Shown here piece by piece: positions 8,029 through 17,842 of a DNA stretch of 64,000 nucleotides; the first letter of the stretch is position 1, and each line of letters starts with the position of its first letter. Position numbers and translations under genes: made by a program. The notes under the pieces were generated by a model. It made no database searches and was not told the DNA's origin. It saw nothing but the letters and a program-made list of their open reading frames with translations. Origin of the DNA: Photobacterium sp. GJ3 (GTDB taxonomy: Bacteria > Pseudomonadota > Gammaproteobacteria > Enterobacterales > Vibrionaceae); the NCBI RefSeq assembly GCF_018199995.1, contig NZ_CP073579.1:496001-560000 (forward strand), given 5' to 3'.

Positions 8029-9408
8029 CTAACCAAATTCCATTGGCCCCTTCAAGATATCATCTTTTTGTTTTCGGCTGAGATAGCTGAGGAAACAAAG
8101 TATACTCAATAAGATAATTGAAATAATGGGGTGGTTTTTTATGGAACACAATATTTCATGCGAATAAGATGATAAAAAATTGAATTCCCATCTCTTATTG
8201 TATGAGATCATCACGGTAAGATAAATGAAGATAAGTGTAAATATGGTTGCAGAGGTAAGATAGTATTTTTTAACTTTGTCGATGTTTTTTTCGAGCTTTT
8301 TGTAGATTGGTTCATCTCCCAGTTGAACTTCTTTTGCGTCTACTATTATCGATGTTGGCAGGGCGATTGGTGCATAGCCAGTTATATTCTGTGACAGCCG
8401 GTGAATGACACTTTTATCAACAAGGGTAATTGGCTTTTCTTTACCACAAATGTTACATCTTTCAGCGATCACTCGGGGGCTATAGCGGTAAAATATGCCT
8501 AACCCTTTCCTTGAATCGTACATTTTTCCATGAGGATTTGCTCGCTTTAAATAATTAGAAAAAATATGATGATCAATTATCAACCCTGCAGCTTGAGCTT
8601 TCTCAAGTATCCAGATCAGAGGAACATAAGACAGATCGTCATCTGGGTAACCGCCTCCAACATTTGAGTGCATGCCACTGAACCATACCTGTTCAATTCG
8701 AGGTGGATTTTTGGATGTTTTTGATGATTCCTCTACTTCATTTTCCCAAAGAACAGGATGAAAAGTTTCTCTTTCATCATCAATTGCAAGTGCATGGCAG
8801 GCTTTCTCTACAATGTGAGAGAGGTGATGATCAGGGAGGTATAAATGAAAAAACTTATTCACTATTTCTTTCATGAATTTTATTGGAGCGCCATAGGCAT
8901 CGACTGTATCCCATAATCCTACAAATTTTATTTTTATTTCTGGATTCAATTGCTGGATGACATTGGTATGATCTGTGCCTTCTACTCTGTTTTTCCAATT
9001 TTTTCGGTACTCACTAAACTTTTGAATCGCTTCTTTTCTCATCTTATCTGGTGACTCACCATTAAAATTGATTAATCCTCTATTTGCGATAAACCCAATC
9101 AAAACACGAATAGTAAATGCACCACGACTAAACCCAAAGCAGTAGATATGATCGCCAGGTTTATAATTTCGGCTTAGGAATAGATATAAGTCGATAACAT
9201 TTCGCCTGAGTCCATATCCAAAGGCGCCGCCAAGGAGCTTCAATGGTTTAAAAGATGATGTTCCAACACCGTCATCATAGAGAGATATTTGAATAACTTC
9301 CTGATTATTATAGTCAATCGCTTTGTAAGTCCGCCAGACATTTGTTTTATTGAGTTTTGCAGCACTGTTGCCAGTCCCATCTGAGAGAAGGATGATATTT
9401 TTGGTCAT
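8029..9408 (-). CDS. DUF2235 (Tle1-like) alpha/beta-hydrolase with C-terminal membrane helices
   Basis: A 459-residue protein of the DUF2235 family, the fold of Tle1-type phospholipase effectors. The opening NIILLSDGTGNSAAKLNKTNV is typical. The catalytic triad is visible: Ser94 in GFSRG, Asp167 in GLWDTVD and His247 in VWFSGMHSNVGGGYPD. A CxxC (CNICGK, 318-323) follows. The C-terminus adds two predicted transmembrane helices (about 383-403 and 427-444) that simple hydrolases of the family lack. GAGGGTATCAAC precedes the ATG. No VgrG, PAAR or other type VI genes are nearby. It is divergent from the AT-rich gene at 9613, and the pair probably acts together. Membrane phospholipid cleavage is inference from the family. 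Confidence 0.85.
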   Translation of the reverse strand: MTKNIILLSDGTGNSAAKLNKTNVWRTYKAIDYNNQEVIQISLYDDGVGTSSFKPLKLLGGAFGYGLRRNVIDLYLFLSRNYKPGDHIYCFGFSRGAFTIRVLIGFIANRGLINFNGESPDKMRKEAIQKFSEYRKNWKNRVEGTDHTNVIQQLNPEIKIKFVGLWDTVDAYGAPIKFMKEIVNKFFHLYLPDHHLSHIVEKACHALAIDDERETFHPVLWENEVEESSKTSKNPPRIEQVWFSGMHSNVGGGYPDDDLSYVPLIWILEKAQAAGLIIDHHIFSNYLKRANPHGKMYDSRKGLGIFYRYSPRVIAERCNICGKEKPITLVDKSVIHRLSQNITGYAPIALPTSIIVDAKEVQLGDEPIYKKLEKNIDKVKKYYLTSATIFTLIFIYLTVMISYNKRWEFNFLSSYSHEILCSIKNHPIISIILLSILCFLSYLSRKQKDDILKGPMEFG

Positions 9409-9612
9409 GTTGATACCCTCTGATTAGAGTCTCTATATTAATTTAATTTTATTTGTCTTGTTCATTAGAAATGTTACGGATTCCATGTTGCTGCTCTTCA
9501 TTTATGAAACAATGTCTATTTGTATGGAAATAATCATGCTATAAAACAATATCGAGTTTTTCTGCTATTGTTAAACTAATAATTATGTCAAATTGTCATT
9601 GGCGAGGTTAAT
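9409..9612. promoter_or_regulatory. Divergent AT-rich promoter region
   Basis: This 204-base spacer separates the starts of the DUF2235 gene and the 639-residue membrane protein gene, so both promoters should lie here. It is markedly AT-rich with many TATAAT-like stretches (for example around 9539-9546), which makes assigning one -10 box unsafe. No clear operator repeat was found. Confidence 0.45.
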
Positions 9613-11532
9613 ATGAGCAAGTCTCCTTTTGATAAGTATTACTATAACTTAAAAAATAATTTCAATAGTTTTCTTCCAGGAGGTATTTTACTTGAGAAAA
9701 TATATATTTATTCTGATAAATATTATTCTGTTGATGATTTGACTTTTAATGATGAGAATGAAAAGTTTAAAGAATTTATTGATTCTAAAAAAGAGAGCAT
9801 TAACCTTTTAAAAATGAAATTAGAGGATGTGAATGGAAAAGTAAAGAGTGATTACTTATGCATGAGTGACTGTATCAAAGAGATTTCCATGAAAGACAAA
9901 TCTGCATCCGATTATTTGACATTTAAAATATTTATCGAGAAAAAGGTTAAATTATTATTATGCGGGATGATAAATAGTATAAACGAAGTAGAGGAAATAA
10001 AATATGATATTGATTGCTTAGATGTAGAAAGCAGGAAATTTTATGAACAAAGAGGTGGTAGTTTAAAGAAATATTTACAAGCATTAACAGAATCTTATTT
10101 GAATTCTTATAAAAATAACTATCCAACGATTTCAAGATCTGGGGTTTCGAAAATATTTCTCAGTGAGATTGACTCAGAGAAAGATAAAATTGAACGTCTG
10201 TCGAAAAGAATAAAAACAGAGTTGATGATAGTGAAATCTCTGAGGGAGTATATTCACTTGAAAAGGCGGCGTTTAGATGTGAATATTGATGAATTTGATA
10301 AAACCATTAACTTTCTTAAAAAGTTCATAAAAATTGATATTGTAAAAGAGAAAAATATCGAGGGGAGAATGGAACATAAATTAGATGGTTGCGTTTTGAT
10401 TAAAGATTTTAAAATATTTAATCATTTTGGAATTGAAACCATATCACTTCCGATTGTAGGTGTTTCAGCAATATATTTATTTTCCATTATTTATTTGGTA
10501 ACATATTTTTATTCTGATTTGTCTTTTTTATTTTATTCTCTAGGGTTTATTTCTTTTTCAGATCTATATGATATTGCTTTAACTTCAATTTCGTTTTATC
10601 TATCAGTTTTATTATCTATATTTATTTATTTTAATTATATTGAGAGGTATTATAGATTGATGTTTAAAGAAAGAGATGAAAATAGATTTATTAAGTTAAC
10701 TCGACATCATCGTTTTGAAATAACAAAGTTAATGAGCTTTTTAGTTATGCCGATAGTGATTTTACCTATTATCTCAGCGATAATTGACATTAATTATGAT
10801 GAGGGGAAATATATTGTTCAAAAGGGATTTGAAAATCACTATCCAGTTAAAATTCTATTTTCTAATTATACACTTGTCAAGTTAGTCGATAATGAAGAAT
10901 GGTACAAAGAAACATACTCTTGGATTCCTAACCGTAACATTAGCTGCTTTTATGGTGGCCGAAATTCTGATGATAGTATGGATGTTTGTACAAGTGATAG
11001 TGAACCTAAAGTTATATCAGTAGCGGTTCAACTTCATTCACAGGAAAACTTTATGGAAAAGTATTCGCGTTGTTTAATTGAGTCTGTGGATTCTAGTGAA
11101 TACTTTGAGGTTCATTTTTGTAACAATAGTGATTATGCCATCAATGGATATAAGGTTAATAATGAAAGAGTAGAAAAATTTAATAATAATTGTGATTTGG
11201 ATTCGAATTCAAATATGGAACAATATAAGGGTAAATATTCGGATAATTATAATGACCTGAAAAGGAAGTTATCACATTATGTTTTGAGTCGTGTTAATGA
11301 AAATAAAAAAATTGTAATTTCAGGTCATGCTAGTCAAGTTGGTGACTCTTTAAATAATTTTAAATTATCAAGTACTAGAATTAAGTATGTAATAGATAAT
11401 CTAATTATTAATAATGGTAATGTTGATGTTGAAAATGACATTAAGGCAAGAATACCTTTTTCTGAACTTCATCCAATAGCACGCAAAATAGATGACCAAC
11501 GCTCTGTAATTATTATGTTGTGTCAGTTTTAA
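9613..11532 (+). CDS. Uncharacterised membrane protein with coiled coil and OmpA-like C-terminal domain
   Basis: A 639-residue protein with no family I can name as a whole. Residues about 45-250 are charged and helical with coiled-coil character. Three transmembrane helices follow (about 278-298, 320-341, 373-392). The segment after about 395 is predicted to face the other side of the membrane, has several Cys residues (445, 459, 487, 503, 527), and ends in an OmpA/MotB-like domain (566-639) with VISGHASQVGD, LSSTRIKYVIDNLI and DDQRSVIIM. The coding sequence is strongly AT-rich compared with the flanks, pointing to acquisition. Start ATG follows GCGAGGTTAAT. It lies head-to-head with the DUF2235 hydrolase and could be its sensor, anchor or partner; that is inference. 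Confidence 0.8.
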   Translation: MSKSPFDKYYYNLKNNFNSFLPGGILLEKIYIYSDKYYSVDDLTFNDENEKFKEFIDSKKESINLLKMKLEDVNGKVKSDYLCMSDCIKEISMKDKSASDYLTFKIFIEKKVKLLLCGMINSINEVEEIKYDIDCLDVESRKFYEQRGGSLKKYLQALTESYLNSYKNNYPTISRSGVSKIFLSEIDSEKDKIERLSKRIKTELMIVKSLREYIHLKRRRLDVNIDEFDKTINFLKKFIKIDIVKEKNIEGRMEHKLDGCVLIKDFKIFNHFGIETISLPIVGVSAIYLFSIIYLVTYFYSDLSFLFYSLGFISFSDLYDIALTSISFYLSVLLSIFIYFNYIERYYRLMFKERDENRFIKLTRHHRFEITKLMSFLVMPIVILPIISAIIDINYDEGKYIVQKGFENHYPVKILFSNYTLVKLVDNEEWYKETYSWIPNRNISCFYGGRNSDDSMDVCTSDSEPKVISVAVQLHSQENFMEKYSRCLIESVDSSEYFEVHFCNNSDYAINGYKVNNERVEKFNNNCDLDSNSNMEQYKGKYSDNYNDLKRKLSHYVLSRVNENKKIVISGHASQVGDSLNNFKLSSTRIKYVIDNLIINNGNVDVENDIKARIPFSELHPIARKIDDQRSVIIMLCQF

Positions 11533-11602
11533 TCGTGAATTTGTGTCATGTTACGAACAAAGTTTGTGAGCAGCACTATCGTGTTGAAAATTGACGGTAA
11601 AA

Positions 11603-11631
11603 AAAGCGAGGCCATTTGGCCTCGCTTTGTT
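11603..11631. terminator. Bidirectional rho-independent terminator
   Basis: A perfect 11-base-pair hairpin (AAAGCGAGGCC, loop ATTT, GGCCTCGCTTT) lies between the convergent ends of the 639-residue membrane protein gene and gcvP. The A-run on one side and T-rich tail on the other make it usable in both directions. Confidence 0.85.
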
Positions 11632-11652
11632 GAACACTGTGATCAAAAACCA

Positions 11653-14535
11653 TCAGTCCTCAATATAGTTCTCGATGCTTGGGCATGAGCAGATCAGATT
11701 CCGGTCACCGAAGACGTTGTCGACGCGATTGACGGTTGGCCAGTATTTCGCACCTTTGGTGTGTGCCGATGGGAAGCACGCCAGCTCGCGGCTGTAGCTG
11801 TGGTTCCACTCCGCATCCATTAGGTCAGCCTGAGTATGCGGTGCATTGACCAGCGGGTTGTCTTCCAGTGGCCATTCACCAGCCTGAACGCGGGCAATTT
11901 CCTGACGGATGGCGATCATTGCATCGCAGAAGCGATCCAGTTCAGCCAGATCTTCCGATTCAGTCGGTTCGATCATCAGAGTGCCAGCAACCGGGAAGGA
12001 CATGGTTGGCGCGTGGAAACCGTAGTCCATCAGACGCTTCGCGACATCTTCTTCAGAAATGCCAGAGGCTTCTTTCAGCGGACGGATGTCGATAATACAT
12101 TCGTGCGCGATGCGTCCCTGCGTACCCCGGTACAGGACAGGGTAGTGGTCACGCAGACGTTCCATTACATAGTTTGCGTTCAGAATCGCCAGCTTGGTTG
12201 CCTGAGTCAGGCCTTCTGAACCCATCATCGCGATGTAAGCGTAAGAGATTGGCAGAATCGATGCCGAACCCAGTTCAGCCGCAGATACCGCGTACTGAGA
12301 ACCTTCTGTGGCATTCACAGATTCTACGTGACCTGGCAGGAAGGGAGCCAGATGCGATTTCACACCAATCGGACCCATACCCGGACCGCCACCGCCATGC
12401 GGGATACAGAAGGTTTTGTGCAGGTTCAGGTGCGATACATCGGAACCGATAAAACCAGGGTTGGTCAGGCCAACCTGTGCGTTCATGTTTGCGCCGTCCA
12501 GATAAACTTGGCCGCCAGCCGCATGAACCAGTTCACACACTTCACGGACTGCTTCTTCGTAGACACCGTGCGTCGACGGGTAAGTAATCATGATGCATGA
12601 CAGGTTGTCGCGGTGTTTTTCAATTTTCGCTTTCAGATCTTCAACGTCGATGTTGCCGTTTGCATCACAGCCAACGACCACAACTTTCATCGACACCATT
12701 GCCGCAGAAGCCGGGTTCGTACCGTGCGCAGAGCTTGGGATCAGGCACACATTCCGGTGCGCTTCACCATTGGCGGCATGGTAACGCTGAATTGCAATCA
12801 AACCGGCATACTCGCCCTGAGCACCAGAGTTTGGCTGCAGAGAGAATGCATCGTAGCCAGTGACAGAACACAGCATTTCAGACAGCTTGCTCGCCAGTTG
12901 CTGATAACCTTGGGTTTGATCCGCTGGCGCAAACGGGTGCAGGGCACCGAATTCAGGCCAGGTGACCGGAATCATTTCTGCCGCAGCGTTCAGCTTCATG
13001 GTGCAGCTGCCCAGTGGGATCATGCCGTGTGTGAGTGAATAGTCTTTGTTTTCCAGTTTCTTCATGTAACGCATCATTTGCGTTTCGCTGTGATACTGGT
13101 TAAAGACAGGGTGCGTCAGGTATTCACTGGTGCGGCGGCAGTTTTCCGGAATTGCGGCGAACTCGTTTGCTGCAATGTCGTCGGTAAACGCGGTGGCTTT
13201 CAGCGACTGGCCAGTGAAAATTTCCAGCAGTTCTTCAACATCAGAAACCTGCGTGGTTTCGTCCAGGCTGACACCCAGCTTGTCGCTGTACTTGCGCAGG
13301 TTGATTCCTGCAGCCAGCGCTTTTTTGTAGATCGCGTCGGTTTGTTTTGCCGTGTTGACGGTGATGGTATCGAAGAAGGTGTCATTCACCAGTTCAATGC
13401 CAGCGTTTTTCAGGCCAGCAGCCAGAATTGCAGTCAGGTGATGCACGCGACGGCCGATTTTACGCAGACCTTCCGGACCATGATACAGGGCATAAAATGC
13501 AGCCATGTTTGCCAGCAGTGCCTGAGCCGTACAAATGTTCGAGGTCGCTTTTTCACGACGGATATGCTGCTCACGGGTTTGCATCGCCATGCGCAACGCC
13601 TGATTGCCTTTAGCGTCTTTTGATACGCCAATGACACGGCCAGGCATGGTGCGTTTGTGAGCATCTTTGGTTGCCATGAAGCCAGCGTGCGGGCCACCAA
13701 AGCCCATTGGAACGCCGAAGCGCTGTGCGCTGCCGATGACAACGTCTGCGCCCATGTCGCCCGGTGCTTTCAGCAGCGTCAGTGCCAGCAGATCAGAAGC
13801 AACAGCCACCAGAGTCTTCTTGGCATGTGCTTTTTCGATGATGTCAGACAGGTCGGACACGGCACCTGTCGTGCCCGGGTACTGAACCAGTGCACCGAAA
13901 ACGTCGTGATTGTCCAGTTCTTCTGCTTTGCCGCGAATGATTTCGATGCCGATGTATTCGGCACGGGTCACAACCACATCAATGGTTTGTGGATGCAGGT
14001 CTGTCGAGACGAAGAATGTTTTGCTCTTGCTTTTGCTCGCACGCTGACACAGGGTCATCGCTTCTGCAGCAGCAGTTGCTTCATCCAGCAGGGAAGCGTT
14101 CGCCAGTTCCATGCCGGTCAGATCCATGATCATTTGCTGATAGTTCAGCAGGGATTCCAGACGGCCCTGAGAGATTTCTGGCTGATAAGGCGTGTATGCG
14201 GTGTACCAGCCTGGATTTTCCAGGACGTTGCGCAGAATCACGTTCGGCGTGAAGGTGTTGTAGTAACCCTGACCGATGAAACTGCGGTTGATGACGTTTT
14301 GGCTCGCAACGACTTTCAGCGCAGCGAGCATATCTGCTTCGCTTTGTGGCTGATCCAGCTTCATGGCTTCTTTCAGACGAATGGAAGCCGGGACAGTTTC
14401 TTCAATCAACTTGTCAATGCTGTCGACGCCGATGGTGTTCAGCATGGTTGCTTGCTGTGCTGCATTCGGGCCGTTGTGACGGGTTGCAAAGGCTTGGTCG
14501 TCACTGAGTGCATGTAAAAGGTTCATGTCGGTCAT
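11653..14535 (-). CDS. gcvP: Glycine dehydrogenase (decarboxylating), P-protein
   Basis: The 960-residue pyridoxal-phosphate enzyme that decarboxylates glycine and passes the aminomethyl group to lipoyl-GcvH. The fused two-half architecture is present, with N-terminal [31 protein letters not shown] region near 102 and, in the C-terminal half, the PLP-lysine motif [21 protein letters not shown]. The frame extends 16 codons further upstream, but the ATG at 14535 starts the family N-terminus ([12 protein letters not shown]) and is preceded by AGGAAAGAACC, so it is chosen. It follows gcvH by 105 bases with a terminator-like hairpin between them. Confidence 0.97.
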   Translation of the reverse strand: MTDMNLLHALSDDQAFATRHNGPNAAQQATMLNTIGVDSIDKLIEETVPASIRLKEAMKLDQPQSEADMLAALKVVASQNVINRSFIGQGYYNTFTPNVILRNVLENPGWYTAYTPYQPEISQGRLESLLNYQQMIMDLTGMELANASLLDEATAAAEAMTLCQRASKSKSKTFFVSTDLHPQTIDVVVTRAEYIGIEIIRGKAEELDNHDVFGALVQYPGTTGAVSDLSDIIEKAHAKKTLVAVASDLLALTLLKAPGDMGADVVIGSAQRFGVPMGFGGPHAGFMATKDAHKRTMPGRVIGVSKDAKGNQALRMAMQTREQHIRREKATSNICTAQALLANMAAFYALYHGPEGLRKIGRRVHHLTAILAAGLKNAGIELVNDTFFDTITVNTAKQTDAIYKKALAAGINLRKYSDKLGVSLDETTQVSDVEELLEIFTGQSLKATAFTDDIAANEFAAIPENCRRTSEYLTHPVFNQYHSETQMMRYMKKLENKDYSLTHGMIPLGSCTMKLNAAAEMIPVTWPEFGALHPFAPADQTQGYQQLASKLSEMLCSVTGYDAFSLQPNSGAQGEYAGLIAIQRYHAANGEAHRNVCLIPSSAHGTNPASAAMVSMKVVVVGCDANGNIDVEDLKAKIEKHRDNLSCIMITYPSTHGVYEEAVREVCELVHAAGGQVYLDGANMNAQVGLTNPGFIGSDVSHLNLHKTFCIPHGGGGPGMGPIGVKSHLAPFLPGHVESVNATEGSQYAVSAAELGSASILPISYAYIAMMGSEGLTQATKLAILNANYVMERLRDHYPVLYRGTQGRIAHECIIDIRPLKEASGISEEDVAKRLMDYGFHAPTMSFPVAGTLMIEPTESEDLAELDRFCDAMIAIRQEIARVQAGEWPLEDNPLVNAPHTQADLMDAEWNHSYSRELACFPSAHTKGAKYWPTVNRVDNVFGDRNLICSCPSIENYIED

Positions 14536-14602
14536 GGTTCTTTCCTGAACAGTTACTACACATTGCCAGTCAAGTGCCGGCAATGGCGAGAAATCTCTTG
14601 GG

Positions 14603-14631
14603 TGGAAAAACGGCTTTCAATCCGAAAGCCG
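14603..14631 (-). terminator. Terminator/attenuator hairpin between gcvH and gcvP
   Basis: On the minus strand, downstream of the gcvH stop, an 8-base-pair hairpin (CGGCTTTC with GAAAGCCG, loop of 5) is followed directly by TTTTTCC. This is a rho-independent terminator form placed inside the glyA-gcvH-gcvP series. It would lower, not abolish, gcvP transcription, or gcvP may have its own promoter after it. Confidence 0.65.
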
Positions 14632-14640
14632 TGGTGTTCC

Positions 14641-15015
14641 TTAGTCTTCGATCGTCGCCTGATACTGGTCTTGATCGATCAGCTTGCTCAGTTCTTCAAC
14701 ATCAGCAATCTTGATTTTAGCAATCCAGCCGCCTTCGAACGGTTCTTCGTTGATCAGCTCCGGGCTGTCCGACAGATCTTCGTTGATGGCAACAATTTCA
14801 CCTGTGACAGGCGCGTAAATATCAGAGGCCGCTTTCACAGACTCAACCAGAGAGAAAGACTCACCGGCTTCAGTGCTATCACCGACTTCAGGCAGGTCTA
14901 CGAAAACCACATCACCCAGCAGGCCTTGAGCGTGGTCTGTGATTCCCATGGTGATTGTGCCGTCGCCGTTGTCGCGTACCCACTCGTGGCTTTCAGTAAA
15001 CTTCAGGTTGCTCAT
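14641..15015 (-). CDS. gcvH: Glycine cleavage system H protein
   Basis: A 124-residue lipoyl carrier protein that shuttles the aminomethyl group between GcvP, GcvT and lipoamide dehydrogenase. The family N-terminus [13 protein letters not shown] and the lipoylation segment [20 protein letters not shown], with Lys in ESVKA, are both visible. The ATG at 15015 is preceded by GGAGATTCAA, so six extra upstream codons are left out. It lies 113 bases downstream of glyA on the same strand. Confidence 0.96.
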   Translation of the reverse strand: MSNLKFTESHEWVRDNGDGTITMGITDHAQGLLGDVVFVDLPEVGDSTEAGESFSLVESVKAASDIYAPVTGEIVAINEDLSDSPELINEEPFEGGWIAKIKIADVEELSKLIDQDQYQATIED

Positions 15016-15128
15016 TTGAATCTCCTTGCGCAATGTTTCCGCATCTTTTGTTATTTATACCGGCAGGAGCAGGGCTTCCGCCGGTTGATTTCCTTCATCC
15101 GCTGCGACGTTAAATCGCAGCTTCCTGA

Positions 15129-16424
15129 TTAATGGTACAGCGGGAAGCGGCTGCACAGCTTTTGGACCTGCTGCTTCACGCGTTGTTCAACTTCACTGTT
15201 ATCCTCTGGATTTGCCGCCAGGCCATCCAGCACATCACCAATCCATTCACCGATTTGTTTAAATTCGGCTTCACCAAAGCCACGGCTTGTCCCGGCAGGG
15301 GTGCCTAAACGAATGCCAGACGTGACCATTGGCTTTTCCGGATCAAACGGAATTCCGTTTTTGTTACAGGTGATGCCAGCGCGCTCCAGCGCTTCTTCAA
15401 CCTGATTGCCTTTCAGACCCTTCGGACGCAGGTCAACCAGCATCAGGTGTGTGTCGGTGCCGCCTGTGACAATGTCACAACCACGTTCCTGCAGGGTTTC
15501 TGCCAGAACTTTGGCGTTGTTGATCACACGCTTGATATACAGCTTGAATTCTGGTTCCAGCGCTTCACCCAGTGCAACGGCTTTACCTGCGATCACATGC
15601 ATTAGCGGACCACCTTGCAGCCCTGGGAAAACCGCCGAATTAATCTTCTTATTGATGTCTTCGAGGTTGGTCAGAATCATGCCGCCACGAGGACCACGCA
15701 ATGTTTTGTGCGTTGTTGTTGTCACCACATGTGCATGCGGCAGTGGCGACGGATGTTCACCGGCAGCAATCAGGCCAGCAATATGGGCCATGTCGACCAT
15801 CAGGTAGGCATCGACTTCATCGGCAATGGCGCGGAATTTTTCGAAATCGACCTGACGCGGAATGGCTGAGCCACCCGCAATAATCATTTTTGGTTTGTGC
15901 TCAAGCGCCAGCTCACGAACTTGATCGTAGTCGATATCGCAGCTGCCTTGCTTCACACCATACTGGATGGCATTAAACCATTTACCCGACAGAGCAGGGC
16001 GTGCACCGTGTGTCAGGTGACCCCCGGCATCCAGAGACATGCCCAGAATTGTATCGCCCGGTTGCAGCAGCGCCAGCATCACCGCCCCATTGGCCTGTGC
16101 GCCAGAGTGTGGCTGAACGTTGACGTATTCGCACTGGAACAGTTGTTTGGCACGTGAAATGGCAATGCGTTCAACTTCATCCACATGTTCGCAACCGCCG
16201 TAGTAACGGCGACCTGCGTAGCCTTCTGCATACTTGTTTGTCAGGCAAGTGCCTTGCGCCTGCATCACAGCCTTGGAAACAATGTTTTCGGATGCAATCA
16301 GCTCAATTTGCTGGTTCTGGCGGTTCAGCTCTGCGGTAATCCCGGCATTCACGGCTCCATCAACCTCAGCAAGGTTGGTTGAGAAGAACATCTCCAGATC
16401 ATGGTTTTGGTATGAAGCTTTCAT
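15129..16424 (-). CDS. glyA: Serine hydroxymethyltransferase
   Basis: A 431-residue PLP enzyme interconverting serine and glycine with tetrahydrofolate. Family blocks are [40 protein letters not shown], the substrate-binding [11 protein letters not shown] region and the PLP-lysine motif [30 protein letters not shown] precedes the ATG. It is first of three minus-strand genes with gcvH and gcvP, and in this position it is likely the glycine-inducible paralogue, not the housekeeping copy. Upstream lies the divergent XRE-cupin regulator and shared operator-like sites. Confidence 0.96.
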   Translation of the reverse strand: MKASYQNHDLEMFFSTNLAEVDGAVNAGITAELNRQNQQIELIASENIVSKAVMQAQGTCLTNKYAEGYAGRRYYGGCEHVDEVERIAISRAKQLFQCEYVNVQPHSGAQANGAVMLALLQPGDTILGMSLDAGGHLTHGARPALSGKWFNAIQYGVKQGSCDIDYDQVRELALEHKPKMIIAGGSAIPRQVDFEKFRAIADEVDAYLMVDMAHIAGLIAAGEHPSPLPHAHVVTTTTHKTLRGPRGGMILTNLEDINKKINSAVFPGLQGGPLMHVIAGKAVALGEALEPEFKLYIKRVINNAKVLAETLQERGCDIVTGGTDTHLMLVDLRPKGLKGNQVEEALERAGITCNKNGIPFDPEKPMVTSGIRLGTPAGTSRGFGEAEFKQIGEWIGDVLDGLAANPEDNSEVEQRVKQQVQKLCSRFPLYH

Positions 16425-16982
16425 TTCACGTTATCCTCAATTCGCACTCTGAACCGGTGAATCAGCGCGGCTTGCAGAGCGGTGACTATTGTTATCGTCA
16501 GTGGTCACGCTTTGGTTTTCAGGTATGCATCTTGGTGTGCTTGCCTAACAAATGCGTAACATACGCTTCTATTGATAACGGATCAATCCGGAATTTCCAA
16601 TAGTGGATAACTGTTCACTTTAGTGTCCGTAATCTTACGCAAACGTTTGCTTCTTGTCATGTAAATTTCTATGATGTGCACCAACTTTTCGGATTTTTCA
16701 GGTGAGTCATTGAACGCTTTAACGTGATTTTGACCCGTGTAATGCCAGAGGTAGCAAGGTTTTCTGGTAAGTTTTGAAATCAGTCCGCGTTTCATTCAGC
16801 AACATTGAAATCTGTTTGGAAACCAAAGTTGAAGGATAAATAAGATGATTTTTTGCACAAGGTTTCCTATTGGAAACTAAATCTCAAATTTGATGCATTG
16901 GTCATGTTTTTGTTATTGGCTTGCTTTCCTGTTGTGAATGGGGTGTGCCAGAATGTGCACAGAATCGCCATGGAGGGCAAAG
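16425..16982. promoter_or_regulatory. Divergent control region of glyA-gcvHP and the XRE-cupin regulator
   Basis: This 558-base region contains no supported gene; a 70-codon minus-strand frame at 16583-16795 lacks a ribosome-binding site and family resemblance. It holds several copies of a TATTGGAAAC-type element: ATTTCCAATAG (reverse form) at 16593-16603, GTTTGGAAACC at 16814-16824 and the palindrome GTTTCC-N4-GGAAAC at 16862-16877. The same element recurs upstream of gcvT. I looked for a glycine riboswitch and did not recognise one. Confidence 0.55.
16862..16877. promoter_or_regulatory. Putative operator GTTTCC-N4-GGAAAC
   Basis: GTTTCCTATTGGAAAC is an inverted repeat with perfect 6-base arms. 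It lies 106 bases upstream of the XRE-cupin start and in the region divergent to glyA. Its right half TATTGGAAAC is repeated exactly upstream of gcvT at 17710-17719, so it is a good candidate for the binding site of the adjacent regulator. Confidence 0.55.
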
Positions 16983-17618
16983 ATGAACAGTGATGACAAT
17001 CATGTGGATCCATATCCATCGCTTACGGTAGCCAGGGATCAGGAAAACGACAAAGAATCCATTGAGCCTATGCAGTTAGGAAAGCGTCTGAAAGAGATCA
17101 GGATGGCGCACGGGCTGACACTGGAAGAAGCCAGTAAACGGACCGGTCTGGCCCGTTCGACATTGTCTAAGATTGAAAACGAACAGATTTCTCCGACATT
17201 TCAGGCGATGCAAAAACTGGCCACAGGGTTGCAGATTGATATTCCGCAACTCTTTGCGCCCCCCAAACAAATTGTTGCGACGGGTCGCCGTGATATCACC
17301 CGAAAAGATGAAGGGAAACCGCACCCGACAACAACCTATGAACATGAGCTGCTGGCAACACAGCTCCGAAACAAGAAGATGATGCCGTTCAAGTCACGCG
17401 TTCGTGCCCGGCATTTCGAAGATTACCCGGACTGGATTCGCCATGACGGGGAAGAGTTTCTGCTGGTGCTATCTGGCAGCATTACCTTCTTTTCAGAGTT
17501 TTATGAACCGGTACAGCTCGGGGAAGGGGATTCGGTGTATTACGACGCGACCATGGGCCACATGCTGGTGTCGGTGAGTGAAGAGGATGCCCAGATTTTG
17601 TGGGTGACCGCATCTTAA
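16983..17618 (+). CDS. XRE-family HTH regulator with C-terminal cupin domain
   Basis: A 211-residue regulator. The helix-turn-helix runs from about residue 31 to 85 (LGKRLKEIRMAHGLTLEEASKRTGLARSTLSKIENEQISPTF region) and a cupin domain fills about 130-210 (HDGEEFLLVLSGSITFF, then LGEGDSVYYDATMGHMLVSV). Such proteins bind DNA and sense a small ligand. It sits between glyA-gcvHP and gcvT and probably controls both, in place of the E. coli GcvA/GcvR pair. ATG at 16983 follows GGAGGGCAAAG, a better start than the codon 15 positions upstream. Glycine or a one-carbon metabolite as effector is inference. Confidence 0.88.
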   Translation: MNSDDNHVDPYPSLTVARDQENDKESIEPMQLGKRLKEIRMAHGLTLEEASKRTGLARSTLSKIENEQISPTFQAMQKLATGLQIDIPQLFAPPKQIVATGRRDITRKDEGKPHPTTTYEHELLATQLRNKKMMPFKSRVRARHFEDYPDWIRHDGEEFLLVLSGSITFFSEFYEPVQLGEGDSVYYDATMGHMLVSVSEEDAQILWVTAS

Positions 17619-17691
17619 TCAGAGAATCTTTTTAAATAAATCAATAGGGGCATCGGGTTCTGTCGCATTTTGTGACCTGCTCGGTTGAGTG

Positions 17692-17719
17692 GTTGGAAAC
17701 TTTGTCTACTATTGGAAAC
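17692..17719 (+). promoter_or_regulatory. Putative regulator half-sites upstream of gcvT
   Basis: Two direct TTGGAAAC elements lie 19 bases apart, at 17693-17700 and, as CTATTGGAAAC, at 17709-17719. The second is identical over ten bases to the half-site in the glyA/regulator intergenic palindrome. The shared sequence suggests that gcvT is controlled together with glyA-gcvHP. Confidence 0.5.
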
Positions 17720-17842
17720 ATGAAAACATTTTCGCTACATGCTGTCTTCATGAGAGCAACATCTTCGCAGTGATCGCCTGATTGAGGCCGTCACAAGAAT
17801 TGATGGAACAACCGCAGTGCGCGGTGAATGGAGTAAAAATCA

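Noticed and set aside
11836..14517. Many plus-strand open frames of 60-286 codons across gcvP
   Set aside because: They are antisense shadows of a highly conserved gene and lack signals or family resemblance.
16583..16795. 70-codon minus-strand frame in the glyA upstream region
   Set aside because: It has no ribosome-binding site, no family resemblance, and overlaps the control region with operator-like repeats.
16425..17842. Glycine riboswitch in the glyA or gcvT leaders
   Set aside because: I looked for the tandem aptamer cores and did not recognise them; the leaders instead carry repeat half-sites.
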